From NCBI RefSeq assembly GCF_003075455.1, contig NZ_QDAE01000013.1, positions 1 through 64,000 of the forward strand: 64,000 bases of DNA. Reading direction: 5' to 3'. Below are positions 8,401 through 18,568 of this stretch, piece after piece. Made by a program: the position numbers and the translations under genes. Position 1 is the first letter of the stretch. Each line of letters begins with the position of its first letter. The DNA is from Arthrobacter sp. Bz4 (GTDB lineage: Bacteria; Actinomycetota; Actinomycetes; Actinomycetales; Micrococcaceae). Below the pieces are notes generated by a model. It made no database searches and was not told where the DNA came from. It saw only the letters and a list, made by a program, of their open reading frames with translations.

Positions 8401-10662
8401 ATGGAGGGTCCCGAAATTCAATTCGCCGAAGCCGTTATTGACAACGGCCGGTTCGGCAAGCGCACCGTACGGTTCGAGACTGGCCGCCTTGCACAGCAGG
8501 CAGCCGGCGCCGCAATGGTTTACATCGACGAAGACACAGCGCTCCTGTCAGCAACGACCGCTGGCAAGCACCCCCGCGAAGGCTTCGACTTCTTCCCCCT
8601 GACCGTCGACGTTGAAGAGCGCATGTACGCCGCAGGGCGCATCCCAGGCTCCTTCTTCCGCCGCGAAGGCCGTCCCTCCACCGAGGCGATCCTCGCCTGC
8701 CGGCTCATGGACCGCCCGCTGCGCCCGGCCTTCGTGAAGGGCCTCCGCAACGAGGTCCAGATCGTGGTCACCGTCCTGGCGATCAACCCCGACGTGCGAT
8801 ACGACGTCGTTGCCATCAACGCCGCCTCGATGTCCACGCAGCTCTCCGGCCTCCCCTTCTCCGGTCCGATCGGTGGTGTCCGCGTGGCACTCGTCTCCGA
8901 TGGCAGCGGCCAGGATCAGTGGATCGCCTTCCCGAAGCACTCCGAACTGGAGAACTCGGTCTTCGACATGGTCGTTGCCGGCCGTGTGGTCAGTGGACCC
9001 GAGGGTGACGACGTCGCCATCATGATGGTGGAAGCTGAAGCCACCGACAACTCGTGGAAGCTCATCAAGGAAGACGGTGCCACCGCACCGACCGAAGAGA
9101 TCGTCGCCGACGGCCTGGAAGCGGCAAAGCCGTACATCCGTGCCCTCTGTGACGCCCAGGCTGACCTTGCCGGCCGCGCCGCCAAGCCAACCGTCGACTT
9201 CCCGGTCTTCCTTGACTACCAGGACGACGTCTTCGCAGCGGTCGAGTCGGCAGCAGCCGCCAAGCTGACCGAGGTCTTCCAGATCGGTGACAAGAAGGAG
9301 CGCGACACCGCCTCGGACGCCCTCAAGGACAGCGTCACCGCTGACCTCGCCGGGCAGTTCGAAGGACGCGAGAAGGAACTCTCTGCCGCCTTCCGGTCGG
9401 TCACCAAGAGCGTTGTCCGCCAGCGCATCCTCAAGGATCAGATCCGTATCGACGGCCGCGGCCTGAGCGACATCCGTCAGCTCACCGCCGAGGTCGAGGT
9501 CCTGCCTCGCGTTCACGGTTCTGCGATCTTCGAACGCGGCGAAACCCAGATCATGGGAATCACCACGCTGAACATGCTCAAGATGGAGCAGCAGATTGAT
9601 TCGTTGTCGCCGGTAACGCGCAAGCGCTACATGCACAACTACAACTTCCCTCCATACTCCACCGGTGAAACCGGTCGCGTCGGTTCGCCGAAGCGCCGCG
9701 AAATCGGTCACGGTGCCCTCGCCGAGCGCGCCCTGATGCCGGTCCTGCCGACCCGTGAGGAATTCCCTTACGCGATCCGTCAGGTCTCCGAGGCGCTGAG
9801 CTCCAACGGCTCGACGTCGATGGGCTCGGTCTGTGCTTCAACCCTGTCGCTGCTCAACGCCGGTGTGCCCCTGAAGGCACCCGTCGCTGGTATCGCCATG
9901 GGCCTGGTGTCCGACGTCGTCGACGGTCAGACCCGCTACGCGGCACTGACCGACATCCTTGGCGCTGAAGATGCTTTCGGCGACATGGACTTCAAGGTTG
10001 CCGGTACCGCCGAGTTCGTCACAGCCATCCAGCTGGACACCAAGCTCGACGGAATCCCCGCCTCAGTGCTCGCCGCAGCCCTGAAGCAGGCCCGTGAAGC
10101 CCGCCTGCACATCCTGGGTGTCCTTGAGGCAGCCATCGACGTGCCGGACGAGCTTTCCGAGTTCGCGCCACGCATCATCTCGGTGAAGATCCCGGTTGAC
10201 AAGATCGGCGAGGTCATTGGCCCCAAGGGCAAGATGATCAACCAGATCCAGGAAGACACCGGCGCTGACATCTCCATCGAAGATGACGGCACGGTTCTGA
10301 TCGGCGCCACCAACGGTGGTGCGGCCGAGGCTGCACGCGCCGCAGTGAACGCCATCGCCAACCCTCAGGTTCCTGAGATTGGCGAGCGGTACCTGGGTAC
10401 GGTCGTCAAGACCACCACCTTCGGTGCCTTCGTGTCGCTGACCCCGGGCAAGGATGGGCTGCTGCACATCTCCGAGCTGCGCAAGCTGGCCAACGGCAAG
10501 CGCGTCGACAACGTCGACGACATTGTTTCGGTGGGCCAGAAGGTTCAGGTCGAAATCACCAAGATCGATGACCGCGGAAAGCTTTCGCTCTCCCCAGTGG
10601 TTGCCGACGACGCTGCGGCTGAGAACGCTTCGGCGGACTCAGCAGAGGGTGACGACAACTAG
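8401..10662 (+). CDS. pnp: polynucleotide phosphorylase / guanosine pentaphosphate synthetase
   Basis: PNPase is a trimeric 3'-5' phosphorolytic exoribonuclease of RNA turnover. The 753-residue product has two RNase PH domains ([11 protein letters not shown]-like block [11 protein letters not shown] in the second; [23 protein letters not shown]), a KH domain ([15 protein letters not shown]) and a C-terminal S1 domain ([26 protein letters not shown]). GGAGGTGA at 8387-8394 is six bases before ATG 8401. The M16 peptidase gene starts three bases after its stop, so they are probably co-transcribed. Confidence 0.97.
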   Translation: MEGPEIQFAEAVIDNGRFGKRTVRFETGRLAQQAAGAAMVYIDEDTALLSATTAGKHPREGFDFFPLTVDVEERMYAAGRIPGSFFRREGRPSTEAILACRLMDRPLRPAFVKGLRNEVQIVVTVLAINPDVRYDVVAINAASMSTQLSGLPFSGPIGGVRVALVSDGSGQDQWIAFPKHSELENSVFDMVVAGRVVSGPEGDDVAIMMVEAEATDNSWKLIKEDGATAPTEEIVADGLEAAKPYIRALCDAQADLAGRAAKPTVDFPVFLDYQDDVFAAVESAAAAKLTEVFQIGDKKERDTASDALKDSVTADLAGQFEGREKELSAAFRSVTKSVVRQRILKDQIRIDGRGLSDIRQLTAEVEVLPRVHGSAIFERGETQIMGITTLNMLKMEQQIDSLSPVTRKRYMHNYNFPPYSTGETGRVGSPKRREIGHGALAERALMPVLPTREEFPYAIRQVSEALSSNGSTSMGSVCASTLSLLNAGVPLKAPVAGIAMGLVSDVVDGQTRYAALTDILGAEDAFGDMDFKVAGTAEFVTAIQLDTKLDGIPASVLAAALKQAREARLHILGVLEAAIDVPDELSEFAPRIISVKIPVDKIGEVIGPKGKMINQIQEDTGADISIEDDGTVLIGATNGGAAEAARAAVNAIANPQVPEIGERYLGTVVKTTTFGAFVSLTPGKDGLLHISELRKLANGKRVDNVDDIVSVGQKVQVEITKIDDRGKLSLSPVVADDAAAENASADSAEGDDN

Positions 10663-10665
10663 CGA

Positions 10666-12132
10666 ATGGTTGTATCAGCTAACAACGCCTCCGGTCCTGT
10701 TCCCGACACCACGTCGGGAGCAGGGCCGTTGGCCGTTTCACACGAGAACCGCACTGGGCCGACGTCGATCGTCCTGCCGCTGCTGCCCACCCCTGCGCCT
10801 TCCGCGGACAGTGCGGGTGCCGGCCACGATCCCACGCTCGTCGCGGGGACGCTGGGCGGCGCCGTGGTGCGCCGGTCAGTACTTCCCGGCGGGGTGCGTG
10901 TCCTGACCGAGGCAATGCCCGGCCAGCGGTCCGCGACCATCGGTTTCTGGGTGGGGGTCGGATCCCGGGATGAGGCCGAAGGCCAGCACGGGTCCACTCA
11001 CTTCCTTGAACACCTGCTCTTCAAGGGCACCACGCGGCGCACTGCGCTCGAGATTGCCGAAGCGTTTGACGAGGTGGGCGGTGAATCCAACGCTGCCACG
11101 GCGAAGGAGCACACGTGCTATTTCGCCCGGGTGCTTGACGCTGATCTGCCCATGGCAATCGACGTAATCGCCGACATGGTGACCAGCGCCGTGATTGACG
11201 CCGACGAACTTGAGCAGGAACGCGACGTCATCCTCGAGGAAATCGCGATGGACAGCGATGACCCCGCCGACGTCGCCCACGAAGAATTCGTCGAAGCGGT
11301 GCTCGGGTCCCACCCACTGGGTCGCCCCATCGGCGGCACCCCCGACGCCATCAAGGCAGTGCCCCGCGACTCGGTCCTGGCTCACTACCGCCAGTATTAC
11401 CGACCATCGGAACTGGTCGTCACCGCGGCCGGGGGACTGGACCACGAAGTGGTCTGCGGGCTCGTCCTCGACGCGCTGCGGACCGCCGGCTGGACGCTGG
11501 AGGCCGATGCGCTGCCCGTGGCCCGTCGTTCCGATACGCCGGTACCGATTGAAAGCACCGGAGGAATCCGGGTCATTCGGCGTGCGGTGGAGCAGGCAAA
11601 CATTCTGGTCGGCTGCCCGTCAATCACCGCCACCGACGACCGGCGGTTCGTGATGAGCGTGCTGAACGCCGTCCTGGGCGGCGGGATGTCATCACGGCTT
11701 TTCCAGGAAGTCCGCGAGAAGCGCGGGCTCGTCTATTCGACCTACTCCTTCTCCGCCTCCTACGCCGACGCCGGCTACTTCGCCATGTACGCGGGGTGCT
11801 CACCGGCGAAGACCGGTCAGGTCATTGAGCTGCTCGGTGCCGAGCTGGACCGGCTCGCCGCAGACGGGATTTCCGCCGATGAGCTGCGTCGAGCCGTCGG
11901 GCAACTCTCCGGCGGTATGGTGCTGGCACTGGAGGACAGCGGGTCTCGGATGTCACGCCTCGGCCGGGCAGAACTGGTGTCGGGGGAGTTCCTCGGCCTC
12001 GATGAGGTGCTGGCACGGGTCAACGCCGTCACCGAGGCGCAGGTCCGGGAACTGGCCGCCGAACTGGCTGCCGCCCCGCGCACGATTACCGTTGTCGGCC
12101 CGTTCGACACCCCAGCGGATTTCGGCCACTAG
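10666..12132 (+). CDS. M16 family zinc peptidase
   Basis: A 488-residue pitrilysin/processing-peptidase-like metalloprotease. The inverted zinc motif HFLEH is at residues 112-116, with the supporting Glu in the following helix (ELEQERDVILEEIAMDSDD region). The C-terminal M16 domain carries the EKRGLVYSTYSF motif. Residues 1-60 are a Ser/Pro/Ala-rich extension without similarity that I can name; an internal start is possible. It follows pnp by three bases, as in many actinobacteria. There is no signal peptide, so it is probably cytoplasmic. Confidence 0.92.
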   Translation: MVVSANNASGPVPDTTSGAGPLAVSHENRTGPTSIVLPLLPTPAPSADSAGAGHDPTLVAGTLGGAVVRRSVLPGGVRVLTEAMPGQRSATIGFWVGVGSRDEAEGQHGSTHFLEHLLFKGTTRRTALEIAEAFDEVGGESNAATAKEHTCYFARVLDADLPMAIDVIADMVTSAVIDADELEQERDVILEEIAMDSDDPADVAHEEFVEAVLGSHPLGRPIGGTPDAIKAVPRDSVLAHYRQYYRPSELVVTAAGGLDHEVVCGLVLDALRTAGWTLEADALPVARRSDTPVPIESTGGIRVIRRAVEQANILVGCPSITATDDRRFVMSVLNAVLGGGMSSRLFQEVREKRGLVYSTYSFSASYADAGYFAMYAGCSPAKTGQVIELLGAELDRLAADGISADELRRAVGQLSGGMVLALEDSGSRMSRLGRAELVSGEFLGLDEVLARVNAVTEAQVRELAAELAAAPRTITVVGPFDTPADFGH

Positions 12133-12153
12133 CGGTCCTGCACAGAATCTTCG

Positions 12154-12184
12154 AACGCGCCGCTGCTCAGCAGGGGCGCGTTTT
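12154..12184 (+). terminator. terminator after the M16 peptidase
   Basis: AACGCGCC and GGCGCGTT arms enclose an inner CTGCT/AGCAG stem and run into TTTT. This is the clearest intrinsic terminator in the left part of the window and marks the end of the core block before the catabolic island. Confidence 0.75.
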
Positions 12185-12228
12185 AGGATCATGACTTAAC
12201 GGACTAGCAGGGTGCGAGCGGAGTGCCT

Positions 12229-13116
12229 CTAGCTGCCCTCGGTGTACTCGTACCAGCCCTTCCCAGTCTTTCGCCCGTAGTGCCCGGCTTCGTAGAGCTC
12301 GGCAAGGGCCGGATGTGGCAGGTCGGCGGGATCCCCGGTCTCCTGATGATGGGCGTGCCTGATCAGGTAGGCGACATCGAGGCCCACCAGGTCCATCAAT
12401 TCGAAGGGGCCCATGGGGTGACCCAACGCAGTCTTGGCCGCCGTGTCGATGTCTTCAAAACTCGCTATGCCGCCGTCGTACAGTTTCAGCGCCTCGGTGC
12501 GCAAAGCGCCCAGCAGGCGGTTTGCGACGAACCCGGGGATCTCGCGATTGATCAGGATTGGCGCTTTGCCCAGCCGCGTGGCGAGACCCATTGTGGTGTC
12601 CACTGTTTGCTGGGAGGTGCTCTCGTGGCGCACCACCTCGACGCATTTCATGACCAGGGCTGGGTTGAAGAAGTGCATGTTGCAGACCCTGTCCGGACGC
12701 CCGGTGGCATCCGCCACTTTCGATGAGCCCAGCGTGGAGGAATTGGTGGCCAACACTGCATGGGCTGGTGCGTACTCATCGAGTTCCCGGAAGATCTCCC
12801 GCTTGATATCCAGTTTTTCCACTGCGGCCTCGATGACGAAGTCAGCAGTCGATGCGGCATCCCTGAGGCTGGTGGTGAAGCTCATCCGGTTCAATGCAGC
12901 GTCCGCTGCCCCGCGTTCGAGGCGGCCTTTAGCAACACTGCGGTCGAGCCGCAGTGAGAGCTCTTCACTCGCCGGCGCCAGCATCCTCTCCGAGATGTCC
13001 TGGACGGTGACCTGATACCCGGCCAGCGCGCCGACCAATCCGATTTGGGAGCCCATGGCGCCCGCACCTACGACGAGAATGCGGCGAATTTTCTGAAGAT
13101 CAGGTTTAGTTTCCAT
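12229..13116 (-). CDS. 3-hydroxybutyryl-CoA dehydrogenase
   Basis: An NAD(P)-dependent 3-hydroxyacyl-CoA dehydrogenase, 295 residues. The Rossmann motif GAGAMG is at residues 17-22, and the catalytic His lies in CNMHFFNPALVMKCVEVV. The C-terminal domain has NREIPGFVANRLLGALRTEAL and GHPMGPFELMDLVGLDV. It would oxidise 3-hydroxybutyryl-CoA to acetoacetyl-CoA. It starts two bases after the enoyl-CoA hydratase stop, as the last gene of a three-gene minus-strand operon led by glutaryl-CoA dehydrogenase. Confidence 0.92.
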   Translation of the reverse strand: METKPDLQKIRRILVVGAGAMGSQIGLVGALAGYQVTVQDISERMLAPASEELSLRLDRSVAKGRLERGAADAALNRMSFTTSLRDAASTADFVIEAAVEKLDIKREIFRELDEYAPAHAVLATNSSTLGSSKVADATGRPDRVCNMHFFNPALVMKCVEVVRHESTSQQTVDTTMGLATRLGKAPILINREIPGFVANRLLGALRTEALKLYDGGIASFEDIDTAAKTALGHPMGPFELMDLVGLDVAYLIRHAHHQETGDPADLPHPALAELYEAGHYGRKTGKGWYEYTEGS

Positions 13117-13118
13117 TG

Positions 13119-13895
13119 CTACTTTCCTACGTATCTGGCTGAGCGTTTTTCGAGGAATGCTGCGGTGCCTTCGGCTTTGTCCTGGGTGGTGTACAGGAGC
13201 GATTGAGCAAGCCGCTCCAGGAGAAGTCCGGTCTGCTGATCGGTGTCAAAGCCATGCTTCACCACCATTTTGGCCAGGCGGACTGCTAGCGGGCCCTTCG
13301 CCATGATGGTGTCGGCGGTTTTCCTCACCGTATCCATCAGGTCCGACGACGGGACGACGTCGGACACCAGCCCCATGCCCAGAGCCTCGGGTGCGTCGAC
13401 CAGCCGTCCGGTCAGGATGAGTTCCACGGCGCGCCCCCGGCCCACCAGCCTCGACAACCGCTGAGTTCCGCCCGCGCCGGGAATGATGCCGAGATTGGTT
13501 TCCGGCAGGGAAAACCGGCTACCTTCTGCCGCTACACGGATGTCACACGCCATCGCAAGTTCGAGCCCCCCACCGAGCGCATACCCGTTGATGGCGGCGA
13601 TGGTCGGCAGCTCGTAACCCTCGATGGTGTCGTAGAGCCGTTGCATCCTGCCGGAGAGGCCATCAACCAGGCTGTAGTTGGCTAACTGGTTGATGTCGGC
13701 GCCAGCAATAAACGCCTTCCCCCCGGCGCCGGTAAAGATCACCGCGCCCACACCTTCGTCGTCAAGAAAGAGGTCCAGGGCGTTGGCGATCTCGTCCAGT
13801 ACAACCCGGTTGAGGGCATTGCGGCTCTCAGGGCGGTTGATGGTGATGATGCCCAGCCCGTTGGTGGACTCGGCGTTGATCAGGGTGAATTCCAT
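13119..13895 (-). CDS. enoyl-CoA hydratase (crotonase type)
   Basis: 258 residues, crotonase fold. It has the oxyanion-hole segment AFIAGADINQL, the catalytic-loop glutamates in GGGLELAMACD and SLPETNLGIIPGAGGTQRL, and a typical trimerisation tail. It would hydrate crotonyl-CoA to 3-hydroxybutyryl-CoA. It sits between genes for the steps just before and after it (glutaryl-CoA dehydrogenase and 3-hydroxybutyryl-CoA dehydrogenase), which supports short-chain specificity. Confidence 0.92.
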   Translation of the reverse strand: MEFTLINAESTNGLGIITINRPESRNALNRVVLDEIANALDLFLDDEGVGAVIFTGAGGKAFIAGADINQLANYSLVDGLSGRMQRLYDTIEGYELPTIAAINGYALGGGLELAMACDIRVAAEGSRFSLPETNLGIIPGAGGTQRLSRLVGRGRAVELILTGRLVDAPEALGMGLVSDVVPSSDLMDTVRKTADTIMAKGPLAVRLAKMVVKHGFDTDQQTGLLLERLAQSLLYTTQDKAEGTAAFLEKRSARYVGK

Positions 13896-13905
13896 GAAAG
13901 CGCCC

Positions 13906-15123
13906 CTACCTGAACGCCGGGATGCCGGTGAGGTGACTGCCCAGAATCAGGGTGTGTACCTCATCAGTACCCTCATAAGTGCGCACACTCTCCAAGTTGT
14001 TGGCATGGCGCAGTGGCGAATAGTCGAGGGTCACGCCGTTGCCGCCCAGGACGGTCCGAGCCTCGCGTGCGATGGCGATGGCCTCCCGCACATTGTTCAG
14101 CTTGCCCACCGAGATTTGCTCCGGCTGCAGCGTGCCTGCGTCCTTCAGCCGGCCGATATGTATAGCCAACAGTGTGCCCTTCTGGATTTCGAGCATCATG
14201 TTGACCAGCTTCTCCTGGGTGAGTTGATAGGAGGCAAGTGGCTTGTCGAACTGCAGACGTCCCTGTGAGTAGTCCAGTGCGGCCTGGTAGCTGTCACGGG
14301 CCGCACCCATGGCACCCCAGATAATTCCGTACCGCGCCTCGTTCAGGCAGGAGAACGGGCCGCGCAAGCCTTTTGCCCCGGGGAGGAGTGCGGTGTCGGG
14401 GAGCCGGATATCCGTCATGATGATGTCGCACTGAACCGAGGCGCGCATGGAGAGCTTGGAGGTGATCGGCGTTGCTACGAAGCCGGGGGAGTCAGTGGGC
14501 ACCAGGAACCCGCGAACACCGTCGTCCGTCATCGCCCAGATCACCGCCACCTGGGCAATAGACGCCAGACCAATCCAGCGCTTCTCGCCAGTGAGAATCC
14601 AGGACGCTCCATCCTTGCGGGCGAACGTCTTCATGGCGGATGGGTCGCTGCCTGCGGTTGGCTCCGTGAGACCGAAGCAACCGATAGCGCGGCCGGTAGC
14701 CATAGACGGCAGCCAATGATTCTTCTGCTCTTCGGAGCCCCACTTGTGGATGGCGCTCATCGCCAGTGAGCCCTGCACGCTGACGAGCGTCCGGATACCT
14801 GAATCACCGGCTTCCAGTTCCATGGCGGCCACGCCGTATTCGACAGCGGTGCGCCCGGGGCAGCCGTACCCGTGAAGGTGCATGCCCAGCACGCCCAGAT
14901 CACCGAGCTCGTGCATTATTTCAGTGGGGAAGGAAGCGCTCTCGTACCACTGGGCGATGTTGGGCTTGATCCTGGTGTCCACAAATGCCCTGACCGACGT
15001 CTGAACGGCTAGCTCCTGGCTACTGAGTAGTCCGTTGAGCTGCAGGACGTCGGAGGTGTCAGGGACGTTTGCGACATCCGGTAGTGCCGAAGCGACAGGG
15101 GATTCGTTGAGTGCTGCCGTCAT
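13906..15123 (-). CDS. gcdH: glutaryl-CoA dehydrogenase (decarboxylating)
   Basis: A 405-residue FAD acyl-CoA dehydrogenase of the glutaryl-CoA dehydrogenase branch. It oxidises and decarboxylates glutaryl-CoA to crotonyl-CoA. The FAD/substrate block GCFGLTEPTAGSDPSAM is present, and the catalytic base Glu384 lies in TYEGTDEVHTLILG. Arg111 and Ser115 (GDSGIRTLVSVQ) align with the Arg and Ser that bind the glutaryl carboxylate in human GCDH (Arg94 and Ser98). These residues separate it from the second acyl-CoA dehydrogenase at 20.9 kb. It heads the minus-strand operon and is divergent from the TAXI/TRAP genes. Confidence 0.9.
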   Translation of the reverse strand: MTAALNESPVASALPDVANVPDTSDVLQLNGLLSSQELAVQTSVRAFVDTRIKPNIAQWYESASFPTEIMHELGDLGVLGMHLHGYGCPGRTAVEYGVAAMELEAGDSGIRTLVSVQGSLAMSAIHKWGSEEQKNHWLPSMATGRAIGCFGLTEPTAGSDPSAMKTFARKDGASWILTGEKRWIGLASIAQVAVIWAMTDDGVRGFLVPTDSPGFVATPITSKLSMRASVQCDIIMTDIRLPDTALLPGAKGLRGPFSCLNEARYGIIWGAMGAARDSYQAALDYSQGRLQFDKPLASYQLTQEKLVNMMLEIQKGTLLAIHIGRLKDAGTLQPEQISVGKLNNVREAIAIAREARTVLGGNGVTLDYSPLRHANNLESVRTYEGTDEVHTLILGSHLTGIPAFR

Positions 15124-15252
15124 GGGGTCTCCTTCAAAAATGTAGTGACTGCCCTCACTCTCTCAGGAGTATTACAGCTAATCCAATACCAAAGCCGAGC
15201 ATGATTGATACCTGATAGAAAACAATCTCTTCGAGAGAACGTCCTGTCTATC

Positions 15253-15273
15253 GATTCATTCAAGGTATGAATC
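15253..15273. promoter_or_regulatory. candidate operator between the gcdH operon and the TRAP genes
   Basis: GATTCAT and ATGAATC form perfect 7-base inverted arms around a 7-base spacer in the 276-bp divergent region. This gap is markedly AT-richer than its surroundings and also holds a TCTC-TTCGA-GAGA dyad near 15227. It is a plausible site for the nearby LysR protein or another regulator; the protein that binds it is unknown. Confidence 0.4.
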
Positions 15274-15399
15274 TTCGGCGAATTAGGTATTGGAAGTATG
15301 GGTAACCTTTCTGGGAGAGTGACGTAGATAACACTTTCAGGCAACTGATCCATGGCATCAAGGCATATCGCCGGCCGCCGGATCTCATAGGGGCTTTCA

Positions 15400-16515
15400 A
15401 TGAAGAAAATCTTGACCTGTACCGTGCTGGCCGGAGTCCTCATCACTGGCATCGTTACCAGCAGTTCGCCCGACAGCCGCGCTGACCCCAATTCCCAGCT
15501 GGTGATGACTACCTACGGTGTGGGAACCGGAACCTACAACGACCTTGCCGCTGTATCGGACAGTCTCACCCGTGTGCAGGGCACCCAGGTTCGTATCCTC
15601 ACCTCCGACACATCGATTGGGCGGGTTGCTCCACTGAAGGCTGGCAGCGCCCAGTTCAGCCGGATGGGAGACGAATACTACTTCGGATTCGAGGGCATCC
15701 AGGACTTCTCCAGCGAGAACTGGGGCCCCCAGGATCTCCGTGTGGTGTGGGCGCCCATGGGAAATTATGGGCTGATGACCCGCACCGACGCTGGCATCGA
15801 AACTTTCGAGGACCTCAAAGGAAAAAAATTCCCTCGTGTCACAGCCAACACCTCAATTAACCTCAAGCTGGAGGCCTACCTTGCCTACGGTGGCCTGACC
15901 TGGGATGACGTCGAACCCGTCGACGTAAGTTATAGCGACCAAACCGAAGCGCTGAAGACCGGTCGGCTGGATGTCCTGTTCAGTAGTGCCTATGGCTCCA
16001 ACCTGGAAGAGCTCGCCAGCACGGTGGACGTCGACTGGATGAGCATGAACGACGATTCCCCCGAAAAGATGGCAGCCGTCAACGCGATCGCCCCGATGGT
16101 GACCATCGGCGAGTTTTCGGGAGCCCCAGGAATGGAGGAGGGGGACTCAGCAAAAAACTTCGCCTACACGGTCCCGATCTCCACCTATGCGGACACCGAT
16201 GAGCAGCAGGTCTATGACCTGGTGAAAGCCATGGATGAAAACTTTGACCGCTATGAAAACACCACACCGTCCGCTGGTGAGTTTGCCCTCGACAAGGTGC
16301 TCACCGAGCCCCTGGTGGTCCCGTTTCATCCCGGGACCGTGAGGTATCTCGAGGAACAGGGCATGTGGACCGAAGAGGCTGAACAGCGCAATGCCGAGCT
16401 TGTCGAACGGCAGGCCGCGTTGCAGGAAGGCTGGGAAACATTCATCGGACCGGCTGACAAGGAAAACCTGGCCCAGGAATGGACCGCATGGAAGGAAGAA
16501 CACCTTGACGATTGA
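15400..16515 (+). CDS. TAXI family TRAP transporter solute-binding protein
   Basis: 371 residues with an N-terminal Sec signal peptide (MKKILTCTVLAGVLITGIVTSS, cleaved near SRADP) and no convincing lipobox. The mature part matches the TAXI-type binding fold: TTYGVGTGTYNDLAAV, the VVWAPMGNYGLMTR segment and DLKGKKFPRVTANTSINLK. TAXI proteins known so far bind small carboxylates and amino acids. Its place beside a glutaryl-CoA pathway suggests a C5 dicarboxylate, which is inference. The gene overlaps the permease gene by 11 bases. Confidence 0.87.
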   Translation: MKKILTCTVLAGVLITGIVTSSSPDSRADPNSQLVMTTYGVGTGTYNDLAAVSDSLTRVQGTQVRILTSDTSIGRVAPLKAGSAQFSRMGDEYYFGFEGIQDFSSENWGPQDLRVVWAPMGNYGLMTRTDAGIETFEDLKGKKFPRVTANTSINLKLEAYLAYGGLTWDDVEPVDVSYSDQTEALKTGRLDVLFSSAYGSNLEELASTVDVDWMSMNDDSPEKMAAVNAIAPMVTIGEFSGAPGMEEGDSAKNFAYTVPISTYADTDEQQVYDLVKAMDENFDRYENTTPSAGEFALDKVLTEPLVVPFHPGTVRYLEEQGMWTEEAEQRNAELVERQAALQEGWETFIGPADKENLAQEWTAWKEEHLDD

Positions 16516-18532
16516 GACTGCGCCTCCCGCTGGGACGACAACCGATGCGCCACCGCGGCTGAACGGCCCCTGGCGGGCAGTGGTGGTGGTGTTCACTGTT
16601 CTCGGCATCCTGCTCTCAATGAACCAGGTGTTCTTTTGGGATCTCTTCGGTGTCACACTGCTCACGCACGCCTATCTGTACTACATGCTGACCTGCTTCC
16701 TGGCCATCGCGTTCATCATCTTCCCGGCGTCAAAGTCCGTGACGTTGCCGGCCGCTGACGATGGTGTCGGGCCTCGACCAAGGCCTGCCGCGCTGGCCTG
16801 GTACGACGTCGTTCTGTTCGCCGCGACGCTGGTGGTCACCGTCTACTTCGGCGTCAACGCTGAGACCATCCTGAATCTGGGATGGGATTACGCGGCGCCG
16901 CCGCTGGCAGCCGTCTTCAGCGTGGTGCTGTGGGGGCTGGCGATCGAGGCGTTGCGGCGCACAGCCGGGTCAGCGGTTGCGGTCATCGCGTTCCTGTTCT
17001 CTGTGTATCCGATGTTCTCTTCCCGGATGCCCTTCGGATTTCTGCAGGGCATCTCCCATGATTTCCGGACCACTGCCCAGATCCATGCGGTGGGCGTCGA
17101 AGGGATCATGGGCCTGCCGCTGCAGACCGCAGCCAGCATCCTGATCGGATTCCTGCTCTTCGGGGTGATTCTCCGGCACACCGGCGGATCCACGTTCTTC
17201 CACAATCTGGCCCAATCCCTGTTTGGTGGTGCACGCGGCGGCGCCGCCAAGGTGTCGGTGGCCAGCAGCGCTTCCATGGGAATGATGAGCGGAAGCGCCG
17301 TCTCGAATGTGCTCACCACCGGGCCCATGACCATCCCGGCCATGATCAAGGCCGGGTTTTCTCCCCGGTACGCAGGGGCGGTTGAAGCCACCGCGTCATC
17401 CGGCGGATCCATTACCCCGCCGGTCATGGGCACCGCGGCGTTCCTGATGATTTCCTTTGTGGGTGTGCCCTACAAAGAAATTCTGATCGCCGCGACTATT
17501 CCCGCAATCCTGTACTACGTGGGCATCTACCTTCAGATTGATGCCTATTCCTCCAGGAAGGGCCTGGCGGGGCTGCCGAAGTCCAAACTGCCCAGGTTTG
17601 GTCCGGTGATGGCCTCGGGCTGGCCGTACCTTGCCTCACTTGTCATGTTGACCGCGCTTCTGGTGGTCACCACCGAAACGCAGGCACCGTTCTGGGTAGC
17701 GGGTGCCCTGGTGGTCTACGGGATGGTCAAGCGGGAGGGCAGGCTCACGCCACGCCGGTTCGTCGATATGCTTTTCGACTGCGGCAGGACCATTAGTGAG
17801 ATCCTGGGCATCATCGCCGGGGTGGGGCTCATTGTTGGCGGGCTCAACATGTCCGGGGTAACTCTCTCACTGGCCAGGGAACTGCTGGTCCTGGTCGGGG
17901 ACAACGTGGTGCTGATGCTCATTGCCGGTGCCGTGACCTGCTTCATCCTGGGCATGGGTATGACCGTTTCCGCGGCCTACGTGTTCCTGGCAATCGTCAT
18001 GGTCCCCGCCGTCGTCGAACTCGGTATCGATCCGATCGCAGCCCACCTCTTCGTCATCTATTGGGCCGCAGTCTCCTACATCACGCCGCCGGTGGCGCTC
18101 GCGTCTTTTGCCGCCGCCGGGATCGCCGGTTCCGACCCGATGAAAACCAGCGTCTCCGCAATGAAGTTGGGGGCAGTGAAGTACATCGTGCCGTTTGGGT
18201 TTGCGCTGAATCCGGCGCTGGTTGCCCAGGCCCCGTTGCCGGAGATTGTGATGGCCTTCAGTCTCAGCCTGATCGGTGTCTACGCTCTGGCCTGTGCCTT
18301 CGAAGGGTGGGTGCTTGGCATGGGCCGGCGGTTGCCGATGCTGCTGCGCGTCGTCTCCGCTGTCGCCGGTGTCAGCCTGATGATGCCCGGAGTGGCCGCC
18401 GCGGCCCTCGGTGGGGTGCTGCTGGGCGTGGTTCTCCTCCTGACCTTCATTGCCCTGCGCAAAGACGGGCAAACCCCGACGGCGGCGGCGCCCACCCACG
18501 CGGAGGGCCGGCTGCAGTCGCTCTCAGAGTAA
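16505..18532 (+). CDS. TRAP transporter fused permease (DctQM-type)
   Basis: A large integral membrane protein in which the small four-helix subunit is fused to the large DctM-type subunit; TAXI systems usually have this fusion. About 16 hydrophobic segments are visible, with the conserved ASSASMGMMSGSAVSNVLTTG and ATASSGGSITPPVMGTAAF motifs. The frame opens upstream at 16391, but TTG 16505 is the likely start: AAGGAAG lies about seven bases upstream and the preceding frame lies inside the binding-protein gene. This gives 675 residues. Energy would come from an ion gradient. Confidence 0.87.
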   Translation: MTIETAPPAGTTTDAPPRLNGPWRAVVVVFTVLGILLSMNQVFFWDLFGVTLLTHAYLYYMLTCFLAIAFIIFPASKSVTLPAADDGVGPRPRPAALAWYDVVLFAATLVVTVYFGVNAETILNLGWDYAAPPLAAVFSVVLWGLAIEALRRTAGSAVAVIAFLFSVYPMFSSRMPFGFLQGISHDFRTTAQIHAVGVEGIMGLPLQTAASILIGFLLFGVILRHTGGSTFFHNLAQSLFGGARGGAAKVSVASSASMGMMSGSAVSNVLTTGPMTIPAMIKAGFSPRYAGAVEATASSGGSITPPVMGTAAFLMISFVGVPYKEILIAATIPAILYYVGIYLQIDAYSSRKGLAGLPKSKLPRFGPVMASGWPYLASLVMLTALLVVTTETQAPFWVAGALVVYGMVKREGRLTPRRFVDMLFDCGRTISEILGIIAGVGLIVGGLNMSGVTLSLARELLVLVGDNVVLMLIAGAVTCFILGMGMTVSAAYVFLAIVMVPAVVELGIDPIAAHLFVIYWAAVSYITPPVALASFAAAGIAGSDPMKTSVSAMKLGAVKYIVPFGFALNPALVAQAPLPEIVMAFSLSLIGVYALACAFEGWVLGMGRRLPMLLRVVSAVAGVSLMMPGVAAAALGGVLLGVVLLLTFIALRKDGQTPTAAAPTHAEGRLQSLSE

Positions 18533-18568
18533 CCACTGGAGGTGCGGCCTGGGCGGGATTCAGCCCGC

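Noticed and set aside
8548-9711. 387-codon open frame antisense to pnp
   Set aside because: It has no recognisable domain and overlaps a fully conserved pnp; long antisense frames are expected at this GC content.
12151-12166. SOS half-site TCGAAC after the M16 gene
   Set aside because: Only one half-site is present; the sequence belongs to the terminator stem.
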